This document shows, piece after piece, positions 34,235 to 45,642 of a DNA stretch of 64,000 nt. A program made the translations under genes and the position numbers. Positions within the stretch are counted from its first letter, which is position 1. Each line of letters begins with the position of its first letter. The stretch lies in contig JALJCS010000034.1 in the NCBI GenBank assembly GCA_023055355.1, positions 6,338,001 through 6,402,000 on the forward strand, in the 5' to 3' direction. The notes under the pieces were generated by a model. That model was not told where the DNA came from, ran no database searches, and saw only the letters and a program-made list of their open reading frames with translations. This stretch comes from Agelaius tricolor. Its lineage: Eukaryota > Chordata > Aves > Passeriformes > Icteridae.

Positions 34235-35270
34235 CTGAAAGAGATTTATGATTCCATTACAATTAAATACAGCTGCATTTGCTTGCTAGCCCCTACTACT
34301 TCAAAATCAATTTTCTCCTACACACTACAGTTCTAAATCTCAATCACTGAAACTGATGGTAATTTAGCAGCAAGCTCAGCCTCCTAAAGCAATCTTTCTA
34401 CCATTATTTTCTCTAACTGTGAGTACTTTGTTTCCATTCTCCTCCAGCTGATCAGGCAAGATTTATCACCCAAGGGCTACAAACCAATGCTATTCAATCC
34501 TTCAGCCTGTTTTGATTTCAATTAGTGTGAAAAATGATTCCCCCTCCCTCCAGAGGCATAATTCCTTATTTGTCAGAAATTATTTCAAGACAAACTCATT
34601 CAACCCTTTATGTTAAAACAACTCTTAGTCCTAATGATAATTCCATGGCATCCAAAGCCAACAACCTCGAGCAGGAGTCCCACCAGCTAAGCAGATGACA
34701 TTTGGGAGTGAAATTCTGTGCCAAAGAGCTAACAGAACAGTTTTATTGTATAAAAATCAAAGTCTAAAAAAGCTATAGTGACATATAGTGAAAGCCTCTG
34801 TGGAAGAAAGGTCTGAAATCCCTGGTCTGGTCTTAACAGTACAGTGACACTGCACACACATGAGAGGGGACCTTGCTGCAGTCCACACCTCCCTTATGAG
34901 GGGACAAGGAGGGACAGACACTTTGCTGTGGTGACCCCCAGGCTGTGTCAGGGGAGGGTTAGGTTGGCTATTAGAGGAAGGCTCTTCACCCAGAGGGTGG
35001 CTGGGCACTGGCACAGGCTCTCCAGGGTGAGAGCCCCAGCCTGACAGAGCTCAAGCAGTGTTTGGGCAATGCTCTCGGGCACAGGGTGGGATTTTTGGGG
35101 ATGGTCCTGTGCAGAGCTAAGAGCTGAAATCGATGATCCTTGGGGGTCCCTTCCAACTCAGCATATTCTGTGATAATACTACTGTCAACACCTCTTTAAA
35201 AGCTTCCCCAAGCCCAAATCAATCATTTTGATTAAAAGCATTTCCTTAAGCTGATAATTTCAGAATTTAC
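34235..35270 (-). other. PGRMC2: PGRMC2 intron 2
   Basis: A 1.0-kb intron. Its main content is a CR1 fragment at 34855-35174 in the orientation opposite to the gene. Confidence 0.85.
34855..35174 (+). mobile_element. CR1 LINE 3'-end fragment
   Basis: CR1 signatures appear in order: GAGGGGACCTTGCTGCAGTC, GGGGAGGGTTAGGTTGGCTA TTAGAGGAAG, TTCACCCAGAGGGTGGCTGG, GCACTGGCACAGGCTCTCCA, then ATGATCCTTGGGGGTCCC TTCCAACTCAGCATATTCTG. The 3' terminus is at about 35174. It is 5'-truncated and lies antisense in PGRMC2 intron 2, only about 100 bp from exon 2. Confidence 0.93.
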
Positions 35271-35426
35271 CTTTAAATTGCATTTCCCACTCTCTTACAC
35301 TTTCCATCTGTACAGCATTTAAGTCCGATAGGTCATCATATTCATCTCTGAGTGCATCTTTATCTAGACAGAAAGTTGCTAGTCCCCTGGAGGCATCTCT
35401 GCCAGCAAATATTCCATATGGACCCT
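35271..35426 (-). CDS. PGRMC2: PGRMC2 coding exon 2 (aa 111-163)
   Basis: The acceptor is TTTTCAG and the donor AAAG|GTAAAT, on the - strand. The exon encodes [20 protein letters not shown] then [20 protein letters not shown] and [12 protein letters not shown], the haem-binding core of the domain. Confidence 0.96.
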
Positions 35427-38400
35427 CTGAAAACAAAAAGACAAAATTGATACCTTCATGTCTTTGCTGATGGTGACCAAAGCTCAGTTCTTTACATAGT
35501 CTGCCAAAGCCATACATTAAATTTCTGCAGTGATGGGAACAACAGCAGTTTCAATGCCATGGCTGTTTAACATTCAACAGCACTGCAATTCAATCTTTAA
35601 TATCACTAGGAGATAAAGTCTGCTGAGAGAAGCAGAACCAGGAAAATAGCTTTGAAGGGATATCTGGAAAAATCCCTGTCAGTTGATGCAAGCCAGTTGA
35701 TGCAAATTCCAAAGGGACCAGAGGCTGGAATTCAAAAGAAATACACTTCTATTAAGCAACACATTGAATATTTACAAGTCAGATATGAACAGAAGCAAAC
35801 TGCATAGACATCTTAATTAGAAATCCATTATTATAAATAAATAGAACTTAAGAGGGCTAATTAATGATTTCACACCACTTACAGAATCAAAAGAACTTTC
35901 TACATCTTTTGTGACAATTCTCACTTCTGAGGAAGTACTCACTTATTTTGGGCAGCAGATCCCCTATACCCTTAGCCTGTAATGCTCTTGAAGCCAGCAC
36001 AAATTGTCACATTAGGAATATAAAGCAACTGCTTCTTCCTCTGTGCTTTCTGACCAATGCAAAGCAACACAAATATCCCAATAAAATTTTGAGCAATGAA
36101 TGTGAAATAAGTATTATTACTGAGAGAAATGGATGGTTTGTAAACCAACAATTTGCAGGGTAGGATCGGTAACTTGCTTTCCCAAATTTTAATTAACTGA
36201 AAGAACTTTAAGCATATTGTTATCTTATCTTAGATCTTCTTGACCTAAAACCAAATACCTACAATTCAGATCAATTAAAAAACCCAAACCAATACAAAAA
36301 CCCCAAAACAATACACTTTAAAATTTTCTACGTTAACTGCAGCAGCAGGCTTGCTACAGAGTGCTCCCTACGTGGTGGTAAAAGGGCAGAACCCTTCTCT
36401 GGCTTACTTCTCAACAGTGGCCATCAGCCTGAAGAAAAGGGGCAAGAATGAACACAAGCAAGTGCCAACACACTGTCCTTCACCCCTCTACTGCCTGCTG
36501 GAGAACCTCAGACCTCTTCTGCAGCAGGATGAGCCGTGTGGAATCATTCTGAAAGGCTGGTTCTGCCCAGGCTGCTCCCTGCAGCCACCACACCAATCTG
36601 CTCTTGCTGGGCACTGACTCCAGGGCTGAATGCAGCAGGGACAGCTCCTGAAGCAGGGAACCTGAGCACCACCTGCATCAGGAGAAATGATGTCCTCACC
36701 AGAACTGGTGCTGTCTCTCCACCCCAGAGTGCTTGCCATTGCAAGCTGCTTACAATCAAACCTGAGAACAGAAGGTTGTCCCGTGTGCCAAAGACAATTC
36801 CCTCCTCTCTCTGGAAAGAAACCAACTGATTTCAAAGCACCATTTCACAAGAAGCAGGTATTAGAGAATGAACAATCAGCTGGAAGTTTGCACTGTACCA
36901 GTCTGACCATAATGATGAACAGCATCTCTGTGCTCATCCTTTCAGGCATTTAGCTCCAGAAACAGTATCCATGAGAACTGCATCAGGGATCAGGGACTAC
37001 AGGTACAGTACACTTCAGGGAAACAAAGCCAAGAGGGCTGCAGGTGCTATCTGCATCCTGAATTAGGTATTTATTTGAAAAGCAGGATTTAGAGACAATC
37101 CTATACCAATGCACTCTGCATGCTTGGTGACTTTTCCACAGGACAGGCTAAGAGGCAGCAATGACCATCATCTGCAACACAACAGAGAGTTTCTTCAAAC
37201 AACAAGTTCTGCTTCAAGCAAAACTCAATGACTGCTCATTCAAGTGATCTGATTTTTGATGTTCTGAATGAAGAACATGGGAGCTATAAACAGCTCTTAC
37301 AAACACCACAATTAGTAAATCCTTAAAAGCAATTAGAAATTGTAGTGACCCCACTAACAGTATTCTGTCCCCATCTTTTCATTTCTCTGAAGCGTTTCAA
37401 GCAAGTATGTCCATAAATCCTACTATTTGCACAAGGTGTTTTCCAAACTCTGGCTAACCAGAGAGTAGCACCCTGCTGCCCCTCCATTCTACCCTGCATT
37501 TAGTGGTTTATGGAGTTTCACAGAACCTGCTGAGATGCCACCTCTTGGTGTACCAGCTTGATTCCAATTATTTATATTAAAAAGAGAATGATATTATATT
37601 TATCTGTATCAAGCACTGAACACTCTTAAATCTCAATAACACACTTAACTGAAAGCATGAAAACTTTTAGAATACATCAGCTTGCATTAAAATTAATGGA
37701 TGCAAAATTTCTGCAAGCATCTTGTAATCTCAGATGCCACACCAATATTTTTTTCTTTCCTAAAACTGAATTTGAACTTTTAAGATTCCAGAATGATTTT
37801 TACAGAAGTATTCAGAAGTCACAGAGGACTCATCAAGGCACGTCCAAGCACTCAGTGGAATGCTAACTTGTAAAAACCAACCTTTGGACTCGGCAGACGG
37901 CATTTTAAATTCCAGCTCTGCAAATGGAACTCAGAAATGTGTTCTATTCTTTAATCCTACACTAAAAGGTAAATATTGAATGGTGATTATTAGTAAATGG
38001 TGCAAGCTTGGCTCCACCTTGGTTCCTAAAGCAGAAGTTCAGCAATCCCAGTATGAGCAAGATCTACTTCAAGATTTAAAGTTTCCATTCAGGTGCTTCT
38101 ACACAGAGTTTAACTACAAATATTAATATATTAATACAAAACATACAGTTCTGGGGTTCTGCTCCTAGCCCTAGTCTATTTATTACTCACTTTTATATAA
38201 AAAACTGATGCAACACTCTGAAAAAGCTATTTTGCACATCAGATTTCACTGCACTTGGGGAAGTGTCCGGGAAGGAAGGTGCCAGCACATGAAATCCCAG
38301 GGAGAAAATATCTTTCAGGAACATGATTGAGGTGGAGACATCAGTGCAATCCTAGACACACTCCCACGGAGTTCTTTCATGGCCTGATGCAATTTACTCT

Positions 38401-38589
38401 GCAGGCCCTACCCACAGTCCTTCTTTCCTTTCCTTTTGTCTGCCCACCTATTTAGCCTGGCTCCTGCTGTAAATAATTGATTGCAGCATGACATGACAGA
38501 CAGGCTGGAGAGAGGGCAGGAACAGTGGCTGGAGCACAGGTATGGAAACCAAAGCAAGTTTCTGAGACCATATCACAACATTTCAGTGG

Positions 38590-38607
38590 GTTTTTTTTTT
38601 TTTTTTT
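38590..38607. repeat. Poly(T) tract
   Basis: An uninterrupted T run of about 17 nt. On the gene's sense strand it is poly(A), which could be an old retroposon tail or simple sequence. Confidence 0.8.
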
Positions 38608-40762
38608 GCTGTATCCCCAAATTAGCCATTTCACAATCAAATATGTCTTTAAAAATTCTCCTCCCACTCCTATTTGGGATAGTACAACAACAAGAGTCAG
38701 GGAAGTGTCAAAACCAATTAAAACATGTCTGCCACAGGTTACTTGGGTATATGGAGGAACAAGTCTTCCATAAAGGAAAGCTGCTCCTTGAAGAATGCTT
38801 TAATTCCCATCATGGCTTTCACATTTCAAGACCTCTGCTCCAGAGCCTTTGTTTATTTTAGCCCTGAGACCAGCTATCAAGCCCACAGATTTGCCTGCCT
38901 ATCTGCACATCTATACCTCCACGTTCATACTCTGCATTTCCCCTGTATAAAGTCCTCATCTCCCTTACAACTCCACCTTGTATAAAGTACACCCTTCTCT
39001 AGGCTACAACACATGCAAAACCTTGCTACCCACCACCTGCACAGCTTCACTTCCTTCCAGAATCCAGTCAAGAATTTAGCAGCCTTGATGAATTTGACAT
39101 CCTGTTCAGCCTGACATTTGTCTCTATTCACAATAAACCTTGAGAACTGGTGAAGTCAAAGTCTCTCCAGACCATAAAAATACATTCAAGATTTCTGCAT
39201 CTCCTAGCACTGGTTTGCTTCTCTAATGAAAATTTAACTTCTCTTTGCAGACAAGGAAAAAATCTATTCAACTTAAAGCAACATATTAAAAATTTTGAAC
39301 CACAAAGTTTTTATTTGGAAGTACTGCTTCTAGTCACTTCCTCCAAAACAGGGTATATGGATCTTGGATCAGCACCTATTTCAATTTTCAGCCAGTTTGG
39401 CCAATAGTTCCCCCTGCAAAACCTATGCTGGATCCAACTTCAGAGCACATTCCTGGCTGCCAAAAGGCTCCCTGAGCATTTCAGTTTGGTAGCAGCTTTG
39501 TGGAACATCCCAGACTATTGCTCCAACAGCAGCAACATTGTACACTGAACTTTGGATGGCTCCAAGGGGCAGCACAGGGAATACACCACAGATAGCCACA
39601 TGTGGACTTTATAGCTAATGAAGGCAGAGGTGAGCTAAGAATTGTGTTCCTTTTCACAAGGCCCATGTGATCTCTCCAAAGAAGTCACACAGGTTAACAA
39701 CAAAGTTCAGTTTTAAACCAGCAGCTTTGGTTTCTTCATCTAGTCAAAAAGCACTTCAAAGCAATCACCAAATGTGCATCTGTGGGTCCATACAGCTACT
39801 GGAAATAAACCCCAGCTTTGTCTGAAGTTTAGATACTCATGGACAACACTTGTTAATCTGTAGACAAGAATAAGGATTAATCTCCCTTTAATGTGAGTAA
39901 GGGCAAAGGGCTACAGGCTACAAAATTATAAACAACCACATTATTCTATCACTTTGCTTACTTTCTCCACACCAAACTGAAGTGAAACATTCACTGGCTG
40001 TTTCAAATTTTGTATCTGAATCCTGACACATGTTTGCTCAGTGTTGCATCTTTCATGAGAGAATGAAAAAGCTGAAAGTTAGACTAAGCCATTTGGAGAT
40101 GTAGCTTGAAAGCAGAAGGTTTCTAATAACATTTATCACTGGGAATTCAAGGTGACATAATTTTAACTTTACTGCTCCAGATTTACATGAAAGGGAAGAT
40201 GTGGGTCAATTTTAAGTTACAACCTGCATGGAAAGTCTGAGGCCTTAGGAGACCATCCACATGCTCAATGGGAACTCTACAGATGTGAAATCCACATGCC
40301 AAGATGGAACTGCCCAGGAACAGGGGTCTAAACCTGACTCCTCAGGCACAAGGCCAGAGAGCCTCACTCTCTCTTTTGCTTACTTGCTTTTTAACTCTGT
40401 GGAAAAAAAAAAGTGCAAGAATCAATGACCCAATTTTTACTAAAGGGGCAGACCACAAGCACTGGTAAGAGAGCCCACAGGCCAGCAGACAGGAGCTTTT
40501 TAGAAGATAGCTGCATTGTTAAGAAGGACCTAGATTCCACATCTTGGTTTAGTGAGAAATGCTCTGACCACCAGGTTATTTCCTAAGAAGCAAAGCTGGC
40601 CAGGTTTTTTCATTCAATGAGGGTGATGCTGCTGTGTATTGGACTTAACATCTACATGTGACAATTCATATTAACTAACAATTCATGTGATGTCACAAAC
40701 ACATTTCATATTCTCTTGCTTTGAGCACACCTGCTTGATCAGGCCCCTCAAATGTCAGGTGA

Positions 40763-40813
40763 TTCAATGATCTCAGAGGTTTTTTTCCAGCCTAATCAAT
40801 TCTGTGACTGGAA
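40763..40813 (+). mobile_element. CR1 3'-tail remnant
   Basis: ATTCAATGATCTCAGAGG then TTTTTTTCCAGCCTAATCAA and TTCTGTGA match the last about 50 bp of CR1 elements (GATGATCTCAGAGGTCTTTT CCAACCTAAATGATTCTGTG). A very short, decayed copy. Confidence 0.65.
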
Positions 40814-42570
40814 CATGATTGGTTTGAATAGGAACTAGGAATTTGTCCACATCTCTTATGAAACACACAGTTGTTCAAGTTTTAAGGGAAAAAAAATTAA
40901 AAAAGAGAGAGCTGACAGACACACAGGGCAGAAACAGAGGAGATAGAGTGCTGATCTTCCTGCACAAAACCACTTTACTGCTCTCCATGAGCATGGCCTG
41001 GAGGCTCAGAACAACCTCCACCCTGGTAGCAAAGGCACTACTCCCTTTAACCAGAAGTATGGAAACAATCTCTCACCAATATGTGTGCATACACCTTTTA
41101 GTTTTACTGCTACTGGCTGGAACTCCACTTCTCTGTCCAGAAATGCTGTTTCTCTGAAAAGCTCAATCCCAGGGCAAGAGACACTTCCACCACATAGACG
41201 ACCAAAGAGGTGACAAACATCAGAACCACTGAGAAGACCTCTCACACTTTACAGAAAACATTTCTTTCCCCCAGTCTTATCCTCTGTACTTATCTGGAAC
41301 CCCTCAGCCTGTTGTGCCCTCAAGATAAGGCCACCCTTAACAGTATTCTCCAAATACAACATATGGAGAGTCCCTCCTGCAACATTTCACTCTAACCATA
41401 CCCTTGGAAAGGATGTATGGAAAAGCACCATTGCCATGTGGTCACAGAGACACAGGGAAATTTATGGCACTCAATTCCAAAGAAAGTCTAACAGCATCAG
41501 ATTATTTTTATACAAATTATCAGAAAAAATGATGGCTGTTTATTACAATGAAATAAAGGCAGATTTCCCTTCCTGGAAAATGAAATACGATGGAATATTT
41601 TTTGTGGAAGGAACTACTACTATCTAATCTGTTCTTCTTGGAAAATCAGAGATCTTCATGACATGGTGAAAGACAAGTGGGATGAGAGATGAGTTGACAG
41701 TGACAACACACTGCAGCGAAGGAAAGTCAGGAAATTGATTTTTTTAAGATCACGAAACATTAAGAAATAGAAGTGACGTGAACAGTTGCATACTCAGGGT
41801 TGCACATAATCTTGCTTTGTCATGCTCAAAGATGTGCATTTTTCATGAATACACAAAGTATTTACTAAGCTAATCAAAACCTGTTTATGGCATTACCTTG
41901 GCATGCAAATTTAACTGCTAAATATTAAGATTTGCTGACATAAAGTACACTAACTCTTACAATGCTCTTCTACTGACAGATACACAACCAGAAACCTTGA
42001 TGCAAGCACACAAAGTTCAATGTTACTATAAATGAAAAGTAAAAAATTGTCTCTCATTGTAAGATAAAAAACCAACAGAGCGCACACAGAAGGTATTAAT
42101 GACTAGACCCTAAGTCATGAGATGTGATTACAGATGGGAAATCTTCCCAACAGAGGTTCTCTAACAGTCTGGTTATGTGATATTTTTAATAGTGTACCAC
42201 TAATTGTTTACTTTATCTCTTTTGGAGTTTGTGGGTGATAAAGGGAAAGGCAATTAATTAGATTTAATAATCAGTCAAAGCACTCTAGGTCACTTACTCA
42301 TCTGGACACAAGCAGAGGTGGAATTTAACACATGTAAGTGAAATCTTGAAACAAATGGTGTCTTTGCAGGACAGAGCAGCATTTTGGAAAAGAACTTGGT
42401 GAGAAAAGTTTTAAATTCAGAATCCAATGTAAGCAAAGTGGGTTTTGGAGGCACAGACTGTTATATGTACAGTGTAGCCTTTCTTTACTCTTAGCTAAAA
42501 TACATTAAGAGGTACCAGAGACTAACAGGATACCAATGAGATAAACTGCAGAAGGCTTAAAGAAGACAGC

Positions 42571-42616
42571 AAAACAAACAAACAAAAACAAACAAACAAA
42601 AACAAACAAACAAAAA
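42571..42616. repeat. (AAAC)n simple repeat with higher-order pattern
   Basis: AAAC units arranged in larger blocks of about 16 bp (three AAAC-type units, then an extra A), repeated about three times. It could have grown by slippage of the larger unit. Confidence 0.9.
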
Positions 42617-45077
42617 TCGGGAAACATTTGGATTAAATGTTCAAGAAAATGAACATTCAGTCATGGCTTTTTGAAAGGATGGCTTCAACACTCTATCATT
42701 ATCACACTTTACTGTGTGTATGTAAAGGGCTCTTCAATGAAATGGACCAAAGTATAACAGGATTTGCTGGATGGAAACTTAAAATCAGGAGAACTCTGAA
42801 TAAAATCAGAAGTTTGGTGGAAACTTTAATGGAATCTCAATTGTTGGACAAAAAAATCTGGACTAGGTGACAATTTTGTGCATTTTAAACTTTCTGCTGT
42901 AAGTAGAAGAAAAAGGAACACCTTGGCATCCAAACTACACTGAAGGAGGAAACCAGACCTTGCTATGAAGACATGAGCAGCCACCTGAGGCAGCCACAGT
43001 ATTTGACATGAACCCAGGCCTGCAGACTTGCTGAAGACTGACAGGGAGCCCTGAGCCTCTGCTCTCCACTGCCCTCAAAGCTGAGGCACTCTCTCTGCAC
43101 ATCATACCTCAGCAATCTACTACAGGCTCACAGTCACAGCCTGAAGCATCGGCAGAGCCAAAGTCCTCAGCTCTTCCTTCTGGTAAAATCTGGCCATGCT
43201 TTGCTGGTGTGCTCTGCACTTCCCTTGCCACACTCCAGCTAGGAGACATAAAATTTCCATGAGAACTGCTGTGGACATCTGGATACTCTGGCTGAAGCCT
43301 TTCTGAAAAGATCTCAACCAGCTGTAGGAGACTTTTCCATTTCAACTCTTCTCAGGTTTTTAAGGCCTGCAAACTATCTGCTAGTGTTCTTTTCAGCCAC
43401 AAAACGGCAGTTGCAAGAAAAAATTCCCTGATATGTATCCAAAGAGGGAAACCACATCAGCACAATTCAGAAATCATCATGTTTGGCAGAGCTGATGATG
43501 CACTGCTTGAGCTTCACATGCAACATCCCAAGTTACAGATCTGAAAACGATGTCACTCCTGTTAGAAAAAGGCAATCGTTCACTACAGGGACAAAAAAAA
43601 ATAAAAAAAGCCTTTGTCCCTCTTGATGAAAAGCTAGAAGCACTGCTTTTAAGGAAAACCAGCTGCTACCAGTTATCAAAAAGCAGACTGATGTCCTAGA
43701 ACATTAAGTTTTAGCTTCCTCACAATAAGAGGCCTCCAAAGGTTGCCAGTGTGAACCACTGATGGTATCTGGAGAGGCCAACATTAACTCTCAAGTTTGA
43801 TACACAAAAGAGAGGAACTCAATGTTTAGATCAGGGTTCAGTATTATTTCACATAGCACTCTGGCAGCTTACTGGTGTTTAAAGTTTCATGCAGCATGTG
43901 TATTACCTGCATTTTATGTCAGCACACAGGTCTCAGTTTAAAAACCCCTAAATAAGAGAGACAAAAGAACTAGCCTGATTAAGTGGCACGAAAGCTGCAG
44001 CTCACCAAGCTGCATTTTCTTAGCTTTACTGGTTAATAAACAACACAAAGCACGGCAAGGTACTTCGGATTCCACTGTGAACTTTTACAGTACCCAGCCA
44101 AAAAGGCAATTCAATTCAATTACAGCAGGTTCACTTTCTGCAACTGGTATCACCAACTTTGAGCATAAAGTAGTTACAAAATTCTAGCCCAGTTCAACCG
44201 CAGAACTGCTTGTCCCTTCCCCGCCAAGAACTAAAGGCTTGTAACATGCCAGCTTTGTATTTTTCTGTTTGGAACCTCAATTATTAAATAATAATAAATG
44301 ATTACTTAACTTGAACTATTTCCTGGGGGAGTGGGAAATATCCTCTCTCCCCTCCACCCCTCTCACAAGGAAGACTGCCACGGTTGTTATGAAAACTCCT
44401 GCATAGTTTGATTAGAGCAAGTTTTCCAAACCACCATTGTTTAAAGAAGAAAATTATCAGCAGTCATAAGGCTCATTTCCTTTGGCATCAGTCGTGAACA
44501 CAGTGCTCACCAGTAAGTTTACCCACCTCATCATTAAGAATGCTGCTTATCACGAGAAAGTGTGCTGCAGTTTCACAGTGTACAAGGTGAATACAAAACC
44601 AGAACATTTCTCTGAAGCCTGCTTTTGTGAACCTTCGAAATACACATTTCCTCTCCGAAGAGGAGTGCTGGCTGGCTGGCTGTCTGTTTACGACATTGGC
44701 TTGATTTCTGCACTCTTCCCAACAGCAGCACCATACTAGTCCCAGAGCTCTCCTTGCCTATCTTTATCCCGACTAAAAGCCACACTCAATATGGCATTTA
44801 CACCTAAATAAATAACCAGCTGGTTGGCTTCCTCTCCTGAGCCGTAAGCGCTAGAACGAAGAAAGCACTGCTCAGCTGCACTTGGGAAACCTACTAGAAG
44901 AGACAGAAGGGGAAGAAAAAAAGAAAAAAAAAATCGAATTAACCACGGCACATCCAAATCGAGGCATCTGGGCAAACGACGGCTGCCTGAGGAGAACCCA
45001 TTCCCGCTGAGCATCACCAGTGGAACAGCGCCGGTGGGTCCCCGGCCGGGACTCCCCCCATCCCCCCGCCGTCTCAC

Positions 45078-45408
45078 CGGGCCCGTAGAACTTGCTGCCT
45101 TTGGTCACGTCGAAGACTTTGCCGTTAACAGCCAGGAGGATGCGAGGATTGCGAGCGCCGTCGAACTCGCGCAGCTGCTCCAGGGAGAAATCCCGGCGCT
45201 TCATGCGCGGCAGCGCGGCGGCCTCGCCCTGCCGGGCCGCGCCCCCCGGCCCGTTCCGCGCTCCCCAGCGCAGGTACAGCCGGTAGGCCGCCAGCAGCGC
45301 CAGGGCCAGCAGCCCCACGCTGAGCAGCAGCATCTCGCCGCCCGCCAAGGCCGCGCCGCCCGCCGGGCCCTCCTCAGTCCTGAGCCGCCCCTGCCCATCG
45401 TCCGCCAT
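45078..45408 (-). CDS. PGRMC2: PGRMC2 coding exon 1 (aa 1-111)
   Basis: The ATG is at 45408 (reading leftwards) in the context GCAGCGATGG, with purine at -3 and G at +4. The frame is open further upstream but contains no other ATG, so this start is preferred. The exon encodes [18 protein letters not shown], the membrane segment, and the b5 domain as far as KGSKFYGP. The donor is G|GTGAGA. It is very GC-rich. Confidence 0.93.
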
Positions 45409-45490
45409 CGCTGCCCGGACAGCGCGCGCCCGCCCGCCCGGGACACGCCCGCCCGCGGCCACGCCCCCTGCCCGCCGCCCCTCCCGCTTC

Positions 45491-45497
45491 CCATTGG
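45491..45497 (-). promoter_or_regulatory. CCAAT box
   Basis: CCATTGG on + reads CCAATGG on -, about 85 bp upstream of the PGRMC2 start codon and next to GC boxes. A plausible NF-Y site. Confidence 0.5.
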
Positions 45498-45514
45498 CCG
45501 CCGTCCCGAGCAGG

Positions 45515-45532
45515 CCCCGCCCCCGCCCGGCT
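45515..45532. promoter_or_regulatory. GC boxes (Sp/KLF-type)
   Basis: GGCCCCGCCCCCGCCCGG contains overlapping CCCCGCCC cores. A typical CpG-island promoter element. Confidence 0.6.
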
Positions 45533-45632
45533 CGCGCCCCCCGCCGGCGAATCGGGACGCGGGCACGCCCCACGCCCGGCCCAACGGCGCGCGCGCGCCG
45601 CTCGCGCGAGAGGCGCCGCGGCCACCCCCAGC

Positions 45633-45642
45633 GCGCATGCGC
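45633..45642. promoter_or_regulatory. NRF1-type site GCGCATGCGC
   Basis: The perfect palindrome GCGCATGCGC, within CGCGCATGCGCGC, matches the NRF1 consensus core and lies about 225 bp upstream of the PGRMC2 ATG. NRF1 drives many mitochondrial and haem-related genes, which would suit a haem-binding product. Function is inferred. Confidence 0.65.

Larger units (their letters stand above)
35427..45077 (-). other. PGRMC2: PGRMC2 intron 1
   Basis: A 9.65-kb AT-rich intron. It contains a short direct repeat (CAGTTGATGCAA at about 35681 and 35696), a poly-T at 38590-38607, a CR1 tail remnant at 40763-40813, an octamer ATGCAAAT at 41903-41910 and an (AAAC)n repeat at 42571-42616. No other exon or RNA gene is seen. 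Confidence 0.8.
34137..45408 (-). other. PGRMC2: PGRMC2 gene, coding span (3 exons, 194 aa)
   Basis: Membrane-associated progesterone receptor component 2 is a single-pass ER/nuclear-envelope protein with a cytochrome-b5-like domain that binds haem and delivers it within the cell. Three exons on the - strand join in phase to 585 nt. Predicted features are: a short luminal N-terminus (1-25), a hydrophobic segment (26-45, [18 protein letters not shown]), then a b5-like domain (about 70-168). The domain includes [49 protein letters not shown] and [20 protein letters not shown]. Tyr114 corresponds to the haem-ligand tyrosine of PGRMC1. PGRMC2 rather than PGRMC1 is shown by [14 protein letters not shown] and by the tail GRLLKPGEEPSEYTDEEDTK. 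It is shorter than human PGRMC2 (223 aa) at the N-terminus. It is tail-to-tail with LARP1B, as in human. Confidence 0.95.

Noticed and set aside
34137..45408. PGRMC1 as the identity of the - strand gene
   Set aside because: [17 protein letters not shown] and the EPSEYTDEEDTKDH tail match PGRMC2. PGRMC1 has DLTAAQQETLSDWE at this place, and gene order next to LARP1B also points to PGRMC2.
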